Positions 1-8,048 of a stretch of 35,618 bases of DNA are shown one piece after another. The stretch is taken from positions 1-35,618 of the IMG/VR virus record IMGVR_UViG_3300009103_000091; one strand, 5' to 3'. This stretch comes from a virus. The notes under the pieces are model-generated. The model saw only the letters and a program-made list of their open reading frames with translations. It was not told the origin of the DNA and did not search any database. The translations under genes were made by a program, and so were the position numbers. Within the stretch, counting starts at the first letter, position 1. Each line of letters opens with the position of its first letter.

Positions 1-119
1 GGTAATGTAACAATAGATGGTTCTAATGGGTCTAATGGTATAGATTTATTAAGACCCACTGATAGTGCGATTATGCAAGCAATATCAGCACCAGATAGTA
101 GTACTTTAAAAATAGGTGG
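1..119. repeat. 119-bp terminal direct repeat (left copy), circular overlap
   Basis: The first 119 bases are identical to 35500-35618, and base 120 continues the sequence the right end leaves off. The repeat lies inside the tail-fibre reading frame and both copies are in the same frame. The length equals a common de Bruijn k-mer size, so I read it as an assembly overlap of a circular or circularly permuted genome, not a true terminal repeat. Confidence 0.93.
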
Positions 120-3100
120 TGGCAATCAATCTTATGTTAAAATATATGCACATACTACAGAAGTTGTAGAATTTAATAATTCTGGTAATGCAACTTTTGC
201 AGGAAGTGTAACAACAACTTCAGTTATTACACCTTTAGTAACAACAGCAACCAATACTAGTTTATTTTTAAAACCAAATGGATCAGGACATGTATATTTA
301 GGTGATTCAAGTAATGGGACAAATCTTTACCATTATAGTACGGGTAATGATGGTAAATACACAACTTATGATTGGAGTGGCAGTTATTATAGAATTGCAA
401 CAACGGCTAACAGTGGTATTAAAATTGATGATCATCTTTCTGTTTCTGGTGGAAAAATTACTATAACTGAATCGGGGACTAATAATGAACTTCTTATTAT
501 GAATGCATCATCTGATGTTTATGCAGATCAAGTTTGGGCAGACAGTGGCGGTTCTATAAGATTAAGAAGCCATAATGGTGCATTTAAAATATATACTGGT
601 GGGGATGCAAATAGTTTATCAGCAAATGGTTCGACACAGGGTTTTACATTAGATTCTTCACAAGACGCAACTTTTGTTGGTACAATATCAGCTAATAAAA
701 GAGTTTTAGTTACAACTGATGGAACTTATGCTTATGGAATCAATGTTAGTTCTAGTGACCAATCCCACGCTAGAATAAGAATCACTAATACAGGTTCAGG
801 TGGCGAAACCTATTCAATGATGGTTGGAACACATGGCTCTAATAATACTGGGTTTGCAATTAGAAATGAAACAGATTCAACTACACCTTTACAATTTGAT
901 ACAAGCGATAATGCAACTTTTGCAGGAGAAATAACAACTACTGGTAGTAGTATAACAATAGACCCGCCATCTGGTGATGCTGTTTTAAATTTAACTTCTT
1001 CATCACAATCATTAAGAATAGATCAAAATAGTATTAGAACTAGCACAAGCACTAATTTAGCATTTTTAACTAATAGCGTATTAGCACTTACTTTAGATAC
1101 ATCACAAAATGCAACTTTTACAGGGGATGTAAAATTAGAAAGTGGAACTAGTGGTACTACTGATAAAATAATATTTAAAACTACAGATAATTCTGATGTA
1201 AGTAAATTTATAAGAACCAATGCTTACTGGAATGAGTATGGCGCTCATAGAAATGAAGGTCATAAATTTATAGATAGTAATGGTAATGTATTACTTCAGT
1301 TAAATGGTGATAATAGTTCAAGTGGAAATGGCGCATTAAGTGCAACTTTTGCTGGTACAATATCAATGCCAGATAAAATAATGCATACTGGCGATACTGA
1401 TACTTATATGGCATTTGGTACTGACACTATTGTATTAACAACTGCTGGAACAGATAGATTAACTATTAATAATACTTCTGCAACTTTTGCAGGGAATATA
1501 TATATTCCTGTTGCTAAAAAATTATATTTTGGTGGAGGAAGCCATACTTATATTGGCGAAGATATAGACGATAGATTAAGATTCTTTACTGGTGGTGTTG
1601 AGTTTATGAGGTTTACAGAAGACACTACTGATACTATACATTTATTCACAAAAACTTATATTGAAGACAACCTTGATGTAGATGGTGGTGATGTGAATAT
1701 TCAAGCAGGGGCTTTATCTATAACCGCAGACGGCAATAATAAAGTAACTTTTGTGGAAAGTGGTGCTGGAAAAATGACAATAGACGCTAATGACGACATA
1801 GTGTTAGATGCAGGTAGCGACATAGTGTTAGACGCTGGAGGTGATGATGTTAGATTAAAAGTAGGTGGTACTACTTATGGTAAATTTAATAATGCTAGTA
1901 GCAATGTTAATATTTATTCAGAAATACAAGATAAGGATATTATATTTTGGGGTAATGATGGTGGCTCGGCTATAACAGCTTTATCATTAGATATGTCAAA
2001 TGGTGGATCAGCAACCTTTAGAGATGACATTGATTTTGGTGGTAAAATTACACAAACAGGAACAGGTGATAATAAATTTATTGGTAATGTTGGAGTTGGA
2101 GGCGCTCCAACTAATCAATTTTCAATAGTTAGCGGAACGAATGTTAATTTTGAAATGGGTTCTAATTCTGATTCTGTTTTTCTACAATCGTATAATAGAA
2201 GTTCGAGTTCATGGGGACATATAGCTTTTCTTACTAAAAGCGAAACAATGAGATTAACAACTGATGGATATTTGGGGATCGGGGTTACTAGCCCTAGTGC
2301 AACATTGGATGTTCAAGGATCAAGTGCTTTATTTATGACAAGAACTTCAAGTGGTTTAGCAACATATATAGAAAATGATGGGGGTTATGCTGCTCAGTAT
2401 ATGTATCAAATTGGTGGAGGACAAAAAATAAAATTACACACAAATGGTGTTTCATTTTTTAATGGCGGTAATGTTGGAATCGGGACGACTGCTCCTTCAC
2501 AATTACTTCACGTTAATAGTACTACATCAAACGCTACTGGAATTGGGTTGCAAAATAGTCAAAGATATTATGCAGTTCGTTCAAATAATTATTCATTAGT
2601 TTTTAGTGATGAAACTGTTGGTTCAGAAAGAATGCGTATTGACAGTTCTGGCAACTTGGGAATCGGAACTTCTTCGCCTGAAACTAAACTACATGTGGAT
2701 GGAACTACATTAGTAAAAGATAGTGATGGTGTAGGTGATTTATATTTAGGAAATAACGCATCTCATAATTACTTTAGATTCCATACAAATAATTCCAATA
2801 CTTATTTTGACATGAATTGTGGCGACATATATTGGAGGCAAGGAGCATCAACTAGATATTATTTTTATGCTTCAACAGCCAATATGACTATTAATGGTAC
2901 GCTTACCCAAAATTCTGACAGTAGAGTTAAAGAAAACATAGTTGAAATAGGTGATTGTGTGAGTAAGGTTCAAGCTATGCGTGGTGTTTATTACAACAGA
3001 ACTGATTTCAACACCGAAGTTACTAAAGTAGGTGTTATAGCACAAGAGGTTGAAGCTGTTTTACCAGAACTTATATTAGAGTCACCAGAAGATGGACTTA

Positions 3101-3207
3101 AATCCGTGGCTTACGCAGAATTATCAGCGGTATTAATAAATGCAATAAAAGAACAACAAGAGCAAATAGAGAGTTTAAAAACAAGAATACAACAATTAGA
3201 AAACTAA
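1..3207 (+). CDS. Giant tail fibre, C-terminal part with S74 intramolecular chaperone
   Basis: This is the downstream part of the fibre gene that starts at 30025 and crosses the circle join; the ATG at 73 is only an internal methionine. Joined, the protein is about 2,893 residues. The shaft is built from short beta-rich repeats with recurring ATFAG and (V/L)GIGTxSP..LHV motifs. The last ~97 residues are a chaperone of endosialidase (peptidase S74) domain: SDSRVKENI begins at 2914, followed by GVIAQEVEAVLPE and a terminal coiled coil (KEQQEQIESLKTRIQQLE). In this family the domain trimerises the fibre and cuts itself off before the Ser, using a Ser-Lys pair; both residues are present. The fibre probably recognises the host surface. 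The 119 nt at the start duplicate the right end. Confidence 0.93.
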   Translation, partial: GNVTIDGSNGSNGIDLLRPTDSAIMQAISAPDSSTLKIGGGNQSYVKIYAHTTEVVEFNNSGNATFAGSVTTTSVITPLVTTATNTSLFLKPNGSGHVYLGDSSNGTNLYHYSTGNDGKYTTYDWSGSYYRIATTANSGIKIDDHLSVSGGKITITESGTNNELLIMNASSDVYADQVWADSGGSIRLRSHNGAFKIYTGGDANSLSANGSTQGFTLDSSQDATFVGTISANKRVLVTTDGTYAYGINVSSSDQSHARIRITNTGSGGETYSMMVGTHGSNNTGFAIRNETDSTTPLQFDTSDNATFAGEITTTGSSITIDPPSGDAVLNLTSSSQSLRIDQNSIRTSTSTNLAFLTNSVLALTLDTSQNATFTGDVKLESGTSGTTDKIIFKTTDNSDVSKFIRTNAYWNEYGAHRNEGHKFIDSNGNVLLQLNGDNSSSGNGALSATFAGTISMPDKIMHTGDTDTYMAFGTDTIVLTTAGTDRLTINNTSATFAGNIYIPVAKKLYFGGGSHTYIGEDIDDRLRFFTGGVEFMRFTEDTTDTIHLFTKTYIEDNLDVDGGDVNIQAGALSITADGNNKVTFVESGAGKMTIDANDDIVLDAGSDIVLDAGGDDVRLKVGGTTYGKFNNASSNVNIYSEIQDKDIIFWGNDGGSAITALSLDMSNGGSATFRDDIDFGGKITQTGTGDNKFIGNVGVGGAPTNQFSIVSGTNVNFEMGSNSDSVFLQSYNRSSSSWGHIAFLTKSETMRLTTDGYLGIGVTSPSATLDVQGSSALFMTRTSSGLATYIENDGGYAAQYMYQIGGGQKIKLHTNGVSFFNGGNVGIGTTAPSQLLHVNSTTSNATGIGLQNSQRYYAVRSNNYSLVFSDETVGSERMRIDSSGNLGIGTSSPETKLHVDGTTLVKDSDGVGDLYLGNNASHNYFRFHTNNSNTYFDMNCGDIYWRQGASTRYYFYASTANMTINGTLTQNSDSRVKENIVEIGDCVSKVQAMRGVYYNRTDFNTEVTKVGVIAQEVEAVLPELILESPEDGLKSVAYAELSAVLINAIKEQQEQIESLKTRIQQLEN

Positions 3208-3216
3208 TTTTATTTG

Positions 3217-3224
3217 TATATTTG
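3217..3224 (+). promoter_or_regulatory. Bacteroidota-type -7 element TATATTTG
   Basis: TATATTTG followed by TAAAAAA lies 16 bases before the ATG at 3240, in the gap after the fibre gene. It fits the TAnnTTTG consensus for the Bacteroidota primary sigma factor. No convincing -33 TTTG is seen at the expected spacing. Confidence 0.5.
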
Positions 3225-3239
3225 TAAAAAATAAATATT

Positions 3240-3563
3240 ATGGCAAATACATACACATGGGACATTCCAGCTGTGGATTGCAGACCAACAGAAGGTGATT
3301 TATCAACTGTTGTTTATAATGTACATTGGCGTTATAATGGCGTTGATAGTAGTGAAAATACAGGTACAGTTATAGGCACACAAACAGTGGGCGCACCAGA
3401 TCCTGACGATTTTACGCCATTCGATGATTTAACAAAAGATATTGTAGTATCTTGGATTGAACCAGAAATGGATATGGTAGAATTAAAGGCGAATGTGGAT
3501 GCACAAATAAGCGAAAAGGAAAATCCAACTACGGAAACCTTACCACTACCTAGTGAAGAATAA
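3240..3563 (+). CDS. Small conserved phage protein next to the tail fibre
   Basis: A 107-residue protein with no signal peptide or membrane segment. Its first half contains VVYNVHWRYNG and its end reads ANVDAQISEKENPTT followed by a Pro/Glu-rich tail. That pattern recalls a family of small proteins found beside tail-fibre genes in marine phages (I believe the DUF7936 type), from memory rather than a search. It follows the fibre gene after a 32-base gap with its own promoter-like element and precedes the tail tube genes. A fibre-associated or assembly role is a guess from position; the biochemical function is unknown. Confidence 0.7.
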   Translation: MANTYTWDIPAVDCRPTEGDLSTVVYNVHWRYNGVDSSENTGTVIGTQTVGAPDPDDFTPFDDLTKDIVVSWIEPEMDMVELKANVDAQISEKENPTTETLPLPSEE

Positions 3564-3601
3564 TTAATAATTAATAATTAATAATTTAAAAGCAAATAAA
3601 A

Positions 3602-3844
3602 ATGGGAAACTTAACTGAAGAAGAATTTGAATCATTAAAACAACAGGAAAATCACAGAAATGCAATACATCATGATCTTGGTGCTATGTCAACACAAACT
3701 AAAAGATTGCATAAAGCATTTTTAAAATTAGAAGAAGATGCTGAAAAATTTAGGCAAAAATTAGTTGAAAAATATGGCAAAATAAATGTTAATTTAAAAG
3801 ATGGTTCATTTGAAGTCGTAAAAGAAGAAGAAAATAAAGAGTAA
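3602..3844 (+). CDS. Small coiled-coil protein of unknown function
   Basis: An 80-residue, highly charged protein. Residues ~5-60 are rich in Glu, Lys and Leu and look like a long helix or coiled coil; then comes EKYGKINVNLKDGSF, which looks like a short beta hairpin, and an acidic-basic tail. Proteins with the same helix plus KYG.(I/V)N..(D/S)G.(F/Y) plan occur in many marine phages without assigned function. The stop overlaps the next start by one base (taATG), suggesting coupled translation with the tail tube gene. It may help tail assembly, but the sequence gives no direct evidence. Confidence 0.7.
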   Translation: MGNLTEEEFESLKQQENHRNAIHHDLGAMSTQTKRLHKAFLKLEEDAEKFRQKLVEKYGKINVNLKDGSFEVVKEEENKE

Positions 3845-4314
3845 TGGCACTTATTAATGGGACATCTTTTGGGCTGTTTCATAATGGTAATATTCTGGGA
3901 CATTCTACACAAACTAAATTTACATTAAATGTAGATTTACCTGATGCAACAACAAAAGATTCCGCTGGTTTTAAACAGGTAATTGCTGGTATTAGATCAG
4001 GCACAATTTCAGTAGCTGGTCTAGTAGATTATAGTGATACAGTTAATTTTGAACAATTAGCTGATTTCGTACTCACTAAAACATTAAATGAGTGGGTTTT
4101 CACACAAGAAGCATTTGACGGGTTGACATTAACAGGCACAGGATATGTTACGAATGTTGAGGAAACCGCAGACATGGAAGGTGCTGTTGCCTATGATGTT
4201 GAAATTCAACTATCGGAAATATTTGCTGTACAAGATGATTCTGGTGGTAATCGTTATTGGAATACTACCGATGTTTTTTGGAATAATGCCAACTTTGATT
4301 GGAACTTGGCATAA
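3844..4314 (+). CDS. Tail tube protein, copy 1, with Trp/Asn-rich C-terminal extension
   Basis: 156 residues matching the TP901-1-like major tail protein pattern: an N-terminal GTxxGLFHNGNILGH strand pair, the block DLPDATTKDSAGF..VIAG, then GTISVAGLVDYSD and a late ADMEGAVAYDVEIQL strand pair. Proteins of this family form stacked hexameric rings around the tape measure in non-contractile tails. The neighbouring gene at 4369 is a clear paralogue sharing the same blocks. This copy alone has a C-terminal extension of ~25 residues with four Trp-containing Asn-rich turns (YWN, FWNN, FDWN). The extension could decorate the tube surface or a specialised ring; that is inference. Confidence 0.85.
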   Translation: MALINGTSFGLFHNGNILGHSTQTKFTLNVDLPDATTKDSAGFKQVIAGIRSGTISVAGLVDYSDTVNFEQLADFVLTKTLNEWVFTQEAFDGLTLTGTGYVTNVEETADMEGAVAYDVEIQLSEIFAVQDDSGGNRYWNTTDVFWNNANFDWNLA

Positions 4315-4326
4315 TAAAAAAAATTG

Positions 4327-4334
4327 TATATTTG
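4327..4334 (+). promoter_or_regulatory. Bacteroidota-type -7 element TATATTTG between the two tail tube genes
   Basis: TATATTTG plus TAA sits in the 54-base gap between the paralogous tail tube genes, 35 bases before the ATG at 4369. If active, it would let the second copy be made in larger amounts than the first. Confidence 0.5.
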
Positions 4335-4368
4335 TAACAATATTTAATCATTTAAAAAAAAATAACAA

Positions 4369-4776
4369 ATGGCTACAACATCAGTATTTAATGGGACAAA
4401 TCTACTTTTAAAGATTGAAACTGTTACACTAGGACACACTACAAGTTGTTCATTAACACTATCTAATGATTTACCAGAAGCAACTACTAAAAATTCTAGT
4501 GGTTTTCAGGAAGTTATTGCTGGTGTTATAAGCGGTGAGATATCTTTCGAAGGATTAGTTGATTATAGTGATAGTAGTAATGCGATTGAAATGGCTGATT
4601 TTCTTATAGCTAGAACATCTTTAACTTGCGTATTTGGTACTGCCGAAACTGGCGATGCTGTCTATACTGCTGAAGGGTATTTATCTAGTATAGAGCAATC
4701 AGCGGAAATGGAATCACCTGTAAGTTATTCAGGGTCTATTACATTGACAGGCACTATTACAAAATCCACTAATTAA
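4369..4776 (+). CDS. Tail tube protein, copy 2
   Basis: 135 residues, paralogous to the gene just upstream. Shared blocks include FNGTNLLLKIETVTLGHTT, DLPEATTKNSSGF..VIAGVISG, ISFEGLVDYSD and EMESPVSYSGSITLTG. It lacks the Trp-rich tail of copy 1 and ends in a plain TGTITKSTN. The compact form and its own promoter-like element make it the better candidate for the abundant tube subunit, with copy 1 a minor or decorated variant. That split is inference; the fold assignment is firm from the repeated family pattern and the position just ahead of the chaperone and tape measure genes. Confidence 0.87.
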   Translation: MATTSVFNGTNLLLKIETVTLGHTTSCSLTLSNDLPEATTKNSSGFQEVIAGVISGEISFEGLVDYSDSSNAIEMADFLIARTSLTCVFGTAETGDAVYTAEGYLSSIEQSAEMESPVSYSGSITLTGTITKSTN

Positions 4777-4792
4777 TAATTAATTAAAATTT

Positions 4793-5179
4793 ATGGCAAA
4801 TAGAAAAAGGGGTTATTACTCAATTAAAATGGGTGGTAAAAATCGTACAATGCATTTTTCAATGAATTTTTGGGCGAATTTTACCGATGAATTAAATGTA
4901 CCAATAGAACAAATTGGTGATATATTTCAAAAAGGAATATCATTATCTAGTATAAGAGCGTTGATATATTCAGCGCTTTTAGCTTTTGATCAAGAACAAG
5001 GCAATGATCCTGACTACACTATTTATAAAGTAGGTAGTTGGTTGGATGAATTACCAGCTGAAAAAATAGAAGATATTGTAAATGTTATGATGGAATCTAA
5101 AATTCTTGGCAATGAATTAAATGTTGGTATAAAAAGAAATGTTGAAAAATCTACTAAAAAATCTAGCAAGGGAAAGTAG
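4793..5179 (+). CDS. Tail assembly chaperone, short (G-like) form
   Basis: 128 residues placed between the tail tube genes and the tape measure, where tailed phages encode the G/GT-type chaperones. The body has MNFWANFTDELNVPIEQIGD and a helical region ending in a Lys/Ser-rich tail. The last sense codons read GGA AAG before TAG and overlap the slippery heptamer GGGAAAG. Most ribosomes should stop here and make the short form. In lambda and relatives, the short and long forms coat the tape measure protein and bring tube subunits to it. Function is inferred from position and the frameshift architecture. Confidence 0.85.
   Translation: MANRKRGYYSIKMGGKNRTMHFSMNFWANFTDELNVPIEQIGDIFQKGISLSSIRALIYSALLAFDQEQGNDPDYTIYKVGSWLDELPAEKIEDIVNVMMESKILGNELNVGIKRNVEKSTKKSSKGK
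5170..5176 (+). promoter_or_regulatory. Programmed -1 frameshift site GGGAAAG
   Basis: The heptamer GGGAAAG fits X XXY YYZ in the zero frame (g gga aag) and is followed at once by the TAG stop of the short chaperone form. Slipping back one base gives ggg aaa gta gat and enters an open frame running to 5508. It is the same heptamer used by phage lambda G/T. The -1 frame has a TAG at 5164-5166, so the shift must happen in the short window after that, where this site lies. Confidence 0.88.
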
Positions 5180-5508
5180 ATGCGATCAACTGGGATGATA
5201 TATTAGATTATTATATAGGTCAAATCGGAATTTCGCCTGATAACTTTTGGTCGCAAACTTGGAAAGAAAATCAACTATTAGGCGAAGCACACACAATCAA
5301 ACAAAACTTGCATTGGGAACGCACACGCTATTTAGCGATGATGTTATTTAACACTAATGTAGATAAACGTGCTAACATGATAACGCCTGACAAATTATTT
5401 CCATTACCACAAGACGTGTATTTAGAACGTGGCAAACCAAAAAGTACCAAAGAACAATACGAAAAATTTAAAGCAAAAATAGATAGCATTTCTAAAAAAA
5501 AGAAATAG
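5176..5508 (+). CDS. Tail assembly chaperone, frameshift extension (GT-like form)
   Basis: This frame has no good ATG start of its own near the beginning; an internal TTG at 5308 would cut it in half. Read through the -1 shift, it adds 110 residues to the 128-residue short form, giving a protein of about 238 residues. The extension has INWDDILDYYIGQIGISP, then DNFWSQTWKENQLL and HWERTRYLAMMLFN, and ends in a Lys-rich tail. The FW..T..E and W...R.LA pattern resembles T-domain-like tail assembly chaperones. In lambda the minor fusion product links the chaperone to tube subunits. Translation as a fusion is inferred from the slippery site and the absence of a start. Confidence 0.85.
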   Translation, partial: VDAINWDDILDYYIGQIGISPDNFWSQTWKENQLLGEAHTIKQNLHWERTRYLAMMLFNTNVDKRANMITPDKLFPLPQDVYLERGKPKSTKEQYEKFKAKIDSISKKKK

Positions 5509-5519
5509 TTGTTTTTTTG

Positions 5520-5527
5520 TATTTTTG
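5520..5527 (+). promoter_or_regulatory. Bacteroidota-type -7 element TATTTTTG before the tape measure gene
   Basis: TATTTTTG followed by C lies in the 36-base gap after the tail chaperone, 18 bases before the ATG at 5545. It fits TAnnTTTG. No matching -33 element is clear. Confidence 0.45.
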
Positions 5528-5544
5528 CTTAATATATATTTCCT

Positions 5545-8046
5545 ATGGCACAACAAAGGTTACAATTAAATTTAACAGCAAACACTTCAGGATTTACAGG
5601 TGCGTTGAATACTGCATCTAGTAAACTTCAAAAATTTGGTGGCAAACTAAAATCTATCGGTTCATCTATGCAAAAATTTGCATTACCACTAGCATTGGCT
5701 GGTGGCGCTAGTGTTAAAATGGCATTGGACTTTGACAAATCAATGACTAAAATAAAAGCATTGGTTGGTATTGCTGGTGGCACTGTTGATGAAATGGGTC
5801 AAAAGGTAAAGCAATTTGCTATTGACACAGGCACATCTTCACGTGAAGCCGCAGATGCATTATACTTTATTACATCAGCTGGTTTGCGCACTAAACTTGC
5901 TTTAGACACTTTAGAAATTTCATTACAAGCAGCAGCAGCTGGACTTGGCGATACAGTTACTATTGCACGATTAAATACTGCTGCTATGGCAGCATATGGT
6001 AAAGAAAACTTAACCACTGCTGCTGCCACTGATGTTTTAGTAGCTGCTGTAAAAGAAGGTCGTTTAGATTCTACACAATTAGGACAAGCAATGGAACAAG
6101 TCGTGCCTATTGCGTCTGAAATGGGAATTGAATTTAATGAATTAGGTGCTGCTTTCGCTGCTGTATCAAGAACTAATTCAAATGCTTCAATAGCTGCTAC
6201 TGGTTTAAGAAGTGTATTAGTATCATTATTAAGCCCTAGCACACAGGCACGTGAGGCGTTAGAGGGTATGGGGTTAGGCGCTGATTTTATAAGACAAAAC
6301 ATAAAAGATAATGGTTTATTAAACACACTACAATTATTGGCAGAAAGGTTTGATGGCAATGCTGATGCCACCACCGCTGTATTTGGCAATGTAAGGGCGT
6401 TATTACCTGTGATGAGTTTAACAGGCAAAAATGCAAAAGAAGTTGAAGGTATTTTTGCAAGAATGGAAAACACGCTTGGCATGACAGCTGGAGCGTTTAA
6501 AATCACAGAACAATCTGCAAGTCATAAATTCAAAAAGTCATTAAATGCCGCAAAAGAAACTTTACAAAGTTTAGGGCAACAATTATTAGTTGCAGTAGTG
6601 CCAGCTGTTCAAAAATTAGTTGGGTTTATACAAAATTTATGGAAACGATTTAAAGAATTAAACCCTATGACACAAAAACTTGTGTTAGCACTAGGTGGTG
6701 TTGCTATTGCATTGCCAACTATAATAACATTAGTGGGTTCATTAGTTGGTTTGTTGGGTACATTACTATCACCTATTGGGTTAGTAGTTGCTGGACTTGC
6801 TGCTGTTGCTTATGTAATTTATAAGAATTGGGGCGAAGTTTTACCAGTTGTTGTTGGTTTATATAATAGATTTGTAGATTTATATAATTCATCCAAATTT
6901 GTTAGGGTTGCTATTGCTGGAATAGGTTCAGTTTTTAAAGGTGTGTTTACAAAAGTAAAAGCACAAATAAGTCAAGTTGTTAATGCGTTTTCTACAATGT
7001 GGAAATTAATAAAAGAATTTTCAGATGAAGGTATTGATGGTGCATTTGGTGATATATTAAAAGAAGGATTTGATAATGCAAAAACTATTGCTTCTGATGC
7101 TGCTAAAGAGGTTGCTAAAGATTTTTCTGATAGTTATTCAAAAGCATTAAGTAATACATTAGAATATAAAACTGCTGAACAAGTTCAAGGAAGTTTAGAT
7201 AATTTAAAAGAGAAATTTAAAGGATGGGGAACAAATATATTGGGCGGTATCTTTTCTGGTGGTGTTGGTAGCACTTCTACTGATGGTGATGGTACTGATG
7301 GTGATGGTACAATAATACCTAGTGGTGGTGATGGTGACGATCCAGTGACTGGGGCTATTGAAGAAAAAATTGGGTTATTAGAAAAATTAGGTTGGACAGC
7401 TGAAGATACTGCAATGTCTATTCAAAATAGTTTTAGTCAATTAGGTATGTCAATAGTTGAGAGTATGGGACTGGCTGGAACTGCATTAGGTGACTTTTTA
7501 AACAACTTTATGAATATGGTATCAGAATATCTAGCTGGTCAATTACAAATGATGTTGGCTGATAATCAAAGAGCCACAACCAAAACATCTACAGATGCAA
7601 TGGCAATGGCTTCTGATTCTGCTTTGACCGCTGTTTTAGGCGCAAATGCAGCAGCGAAAATAGCTGCTTCTACTGGCGCATCTGTTGGTCATGCAGTTGA
7701 AGGCGCTGGGCAAACCGCAAAATCTTTCGGACCACTTGCGGCTTTTGTACTACCAGCACTTATTGCCGCAGGTATTGCAGCAGTAATGAGTGGATTGAAA
7801 AAAGGTAAAACTAAAAAGTTTGCAAAGGGTGGTATTATTAGTACGCCTACAATGGGGCTTATGGGCGAATATCCTGGAGCTAGAAGTAACCCAGAGGTTG
7901 TTGCGCCATTAGATAGATTAAAAGGGCTTATAGGGGCTAATAATAGACCACAACAAGTAAATGTTGGGGGCGCATTTGAATTACGTGGTCAAGATTTAAT
8001 TGTCGCATTAGAGAGGGCAAATACCACAAGGGATAGAATATTGTAA
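5545..8046 (+). CDS. Tail tape measure protein (TP901 family)
   Basis: 833 residues. The N-terminal ~330 residues match the TP901-type core: LDFDKSMTKIKALVGI, TSSREAADALYFITSAGL, EMGIEFNELGAAFAAVS and SIAATGLRSVLVSLLSPS. Residues ~378-430 are strongly hydrophobic with Gly-rich helices, as in tape measures that reach the membrane on DNA entry. An Asp/Gly-rich linker follows (repeats of DGDGT) near residues 575-605. The C-terminus carries AKGGIISTPTMGLMGE and NPEVVAPLDRL, common at tape measure ends. By the family rule of about 1.5 angstrom per residue the tail would be roughly 125 nm. It follows the chaperone pair and precedes the tail tip gene, as in other siphoviruses. Confidence 0.95.
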   Translation: MAQQRLQLNLTANTSGFTGALNTASSKLQKFGGKLKSIGSSMQKFALPLALAGGASVKMALDFDKSMTKIKALVGIAGGTVDEMGQKVKQFAIDTGTSSREAADALYFITSAGLRTKLALDTLEISLQAAAAGLGDTVTIARLNTAAMAAYGKENLTTAAATDVLVAAVKEGRLDSTQLGQAMEQVVPIASEMGIEFNELGAAFAAVSRTNSNASIAATGLRSVLVSLLSPSTQAREALEGMGLGADFIRQNIKDNGLLNTLQLLAERFDGNADATTAVFGNVRALLPVMSLTGKNAKEVEGIFARMENTLGMTAGAFKITEQSASHKFKKSLNAAKETLQSLGQQLLVAVVPAVQKLVGFIQNLWKRFKELNPMTQKLVLALGGVAIALPTIITLVGSLVGLLGTLLSPIGLVVAGLAAVAYVIYKNWGEVLPVVVGLYNRFVDLYNSSKFVRVAIAGIGSVFKGVFTKVKAQISQVVNAFSTMWKLIKEFSDEGIDGAFGDILKEGFDNAKTIASDAAKEVAKDFSDSYSKALSNTLEYKTAEQVQGSLDNLKEKFKGWGTNILGGIFSGGVGSTSTDGDGTDGDGTIIPSGGDGDDPVTGAIEEKIGLLEKLGWTAEDTAMSIQNSFSQLGMSIVESMGLAGTALGDFLNNFMNMVSEYLAGQLQMMLADNQRATTKTSTDAMAMASDSALTAVLGANAAAKIAASTGASVGHAVEGAGQTAKSFGPLAAFVLPALIAAGIAAVMSGLKKGKTKKFAKGGIISTPTMGLMGEYPGARSNPEVVAPLDRLKGLIGANNRPQQVNVGGAFELRGQDLIVALERANTTRDRIL

Positions 8047-8048
8047 TT

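Noticed and set aside
1-119. True direct terminal repeats of a linear phage
   Set aside because: The repeat is exact, lies mid-gene and has a typical k-mer length, so an assembly overlap is the simpler reading. Mapping reads would decide.
73-3207. Separate 1,044-residue fibre gene starting at ATG 73
   Set aside because: The frame is open upstream to base 1 and, through the overlap, back to 30025. The ATG is an internal Met of a repeat.
3561-3590. TAATTAATAATTAATAATT repeats after 3563 as a regulatory site
   Set aside because: Short A/T-rich runs of this kind recur (near 4771 and 23335) and carry no hairpin or promoter match.
4145-4411. 88-residue + strand frame across the gap between tail tube genes
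   Set aside because: It overlaps both tail tube genes in another frame and is rich in Met, Leu and Lys without a recognisable pattern.
5308-5508. Independent 66-residue gene from TTG 5308
   Set aside because: The frame is open back to 5167 and conserved-looking chaperone residues lie upstream of the TTG. A -1 frameshift explains it better.
5799-6506. 235-residue frame on the minus strand
   Set aside because: It lies wholly within the tape measure gene. Its Ala/Ser/Val-rich composition mirrors the GCT/GCA codons of the other strand, and no minus-strand gene is seen anywhere.
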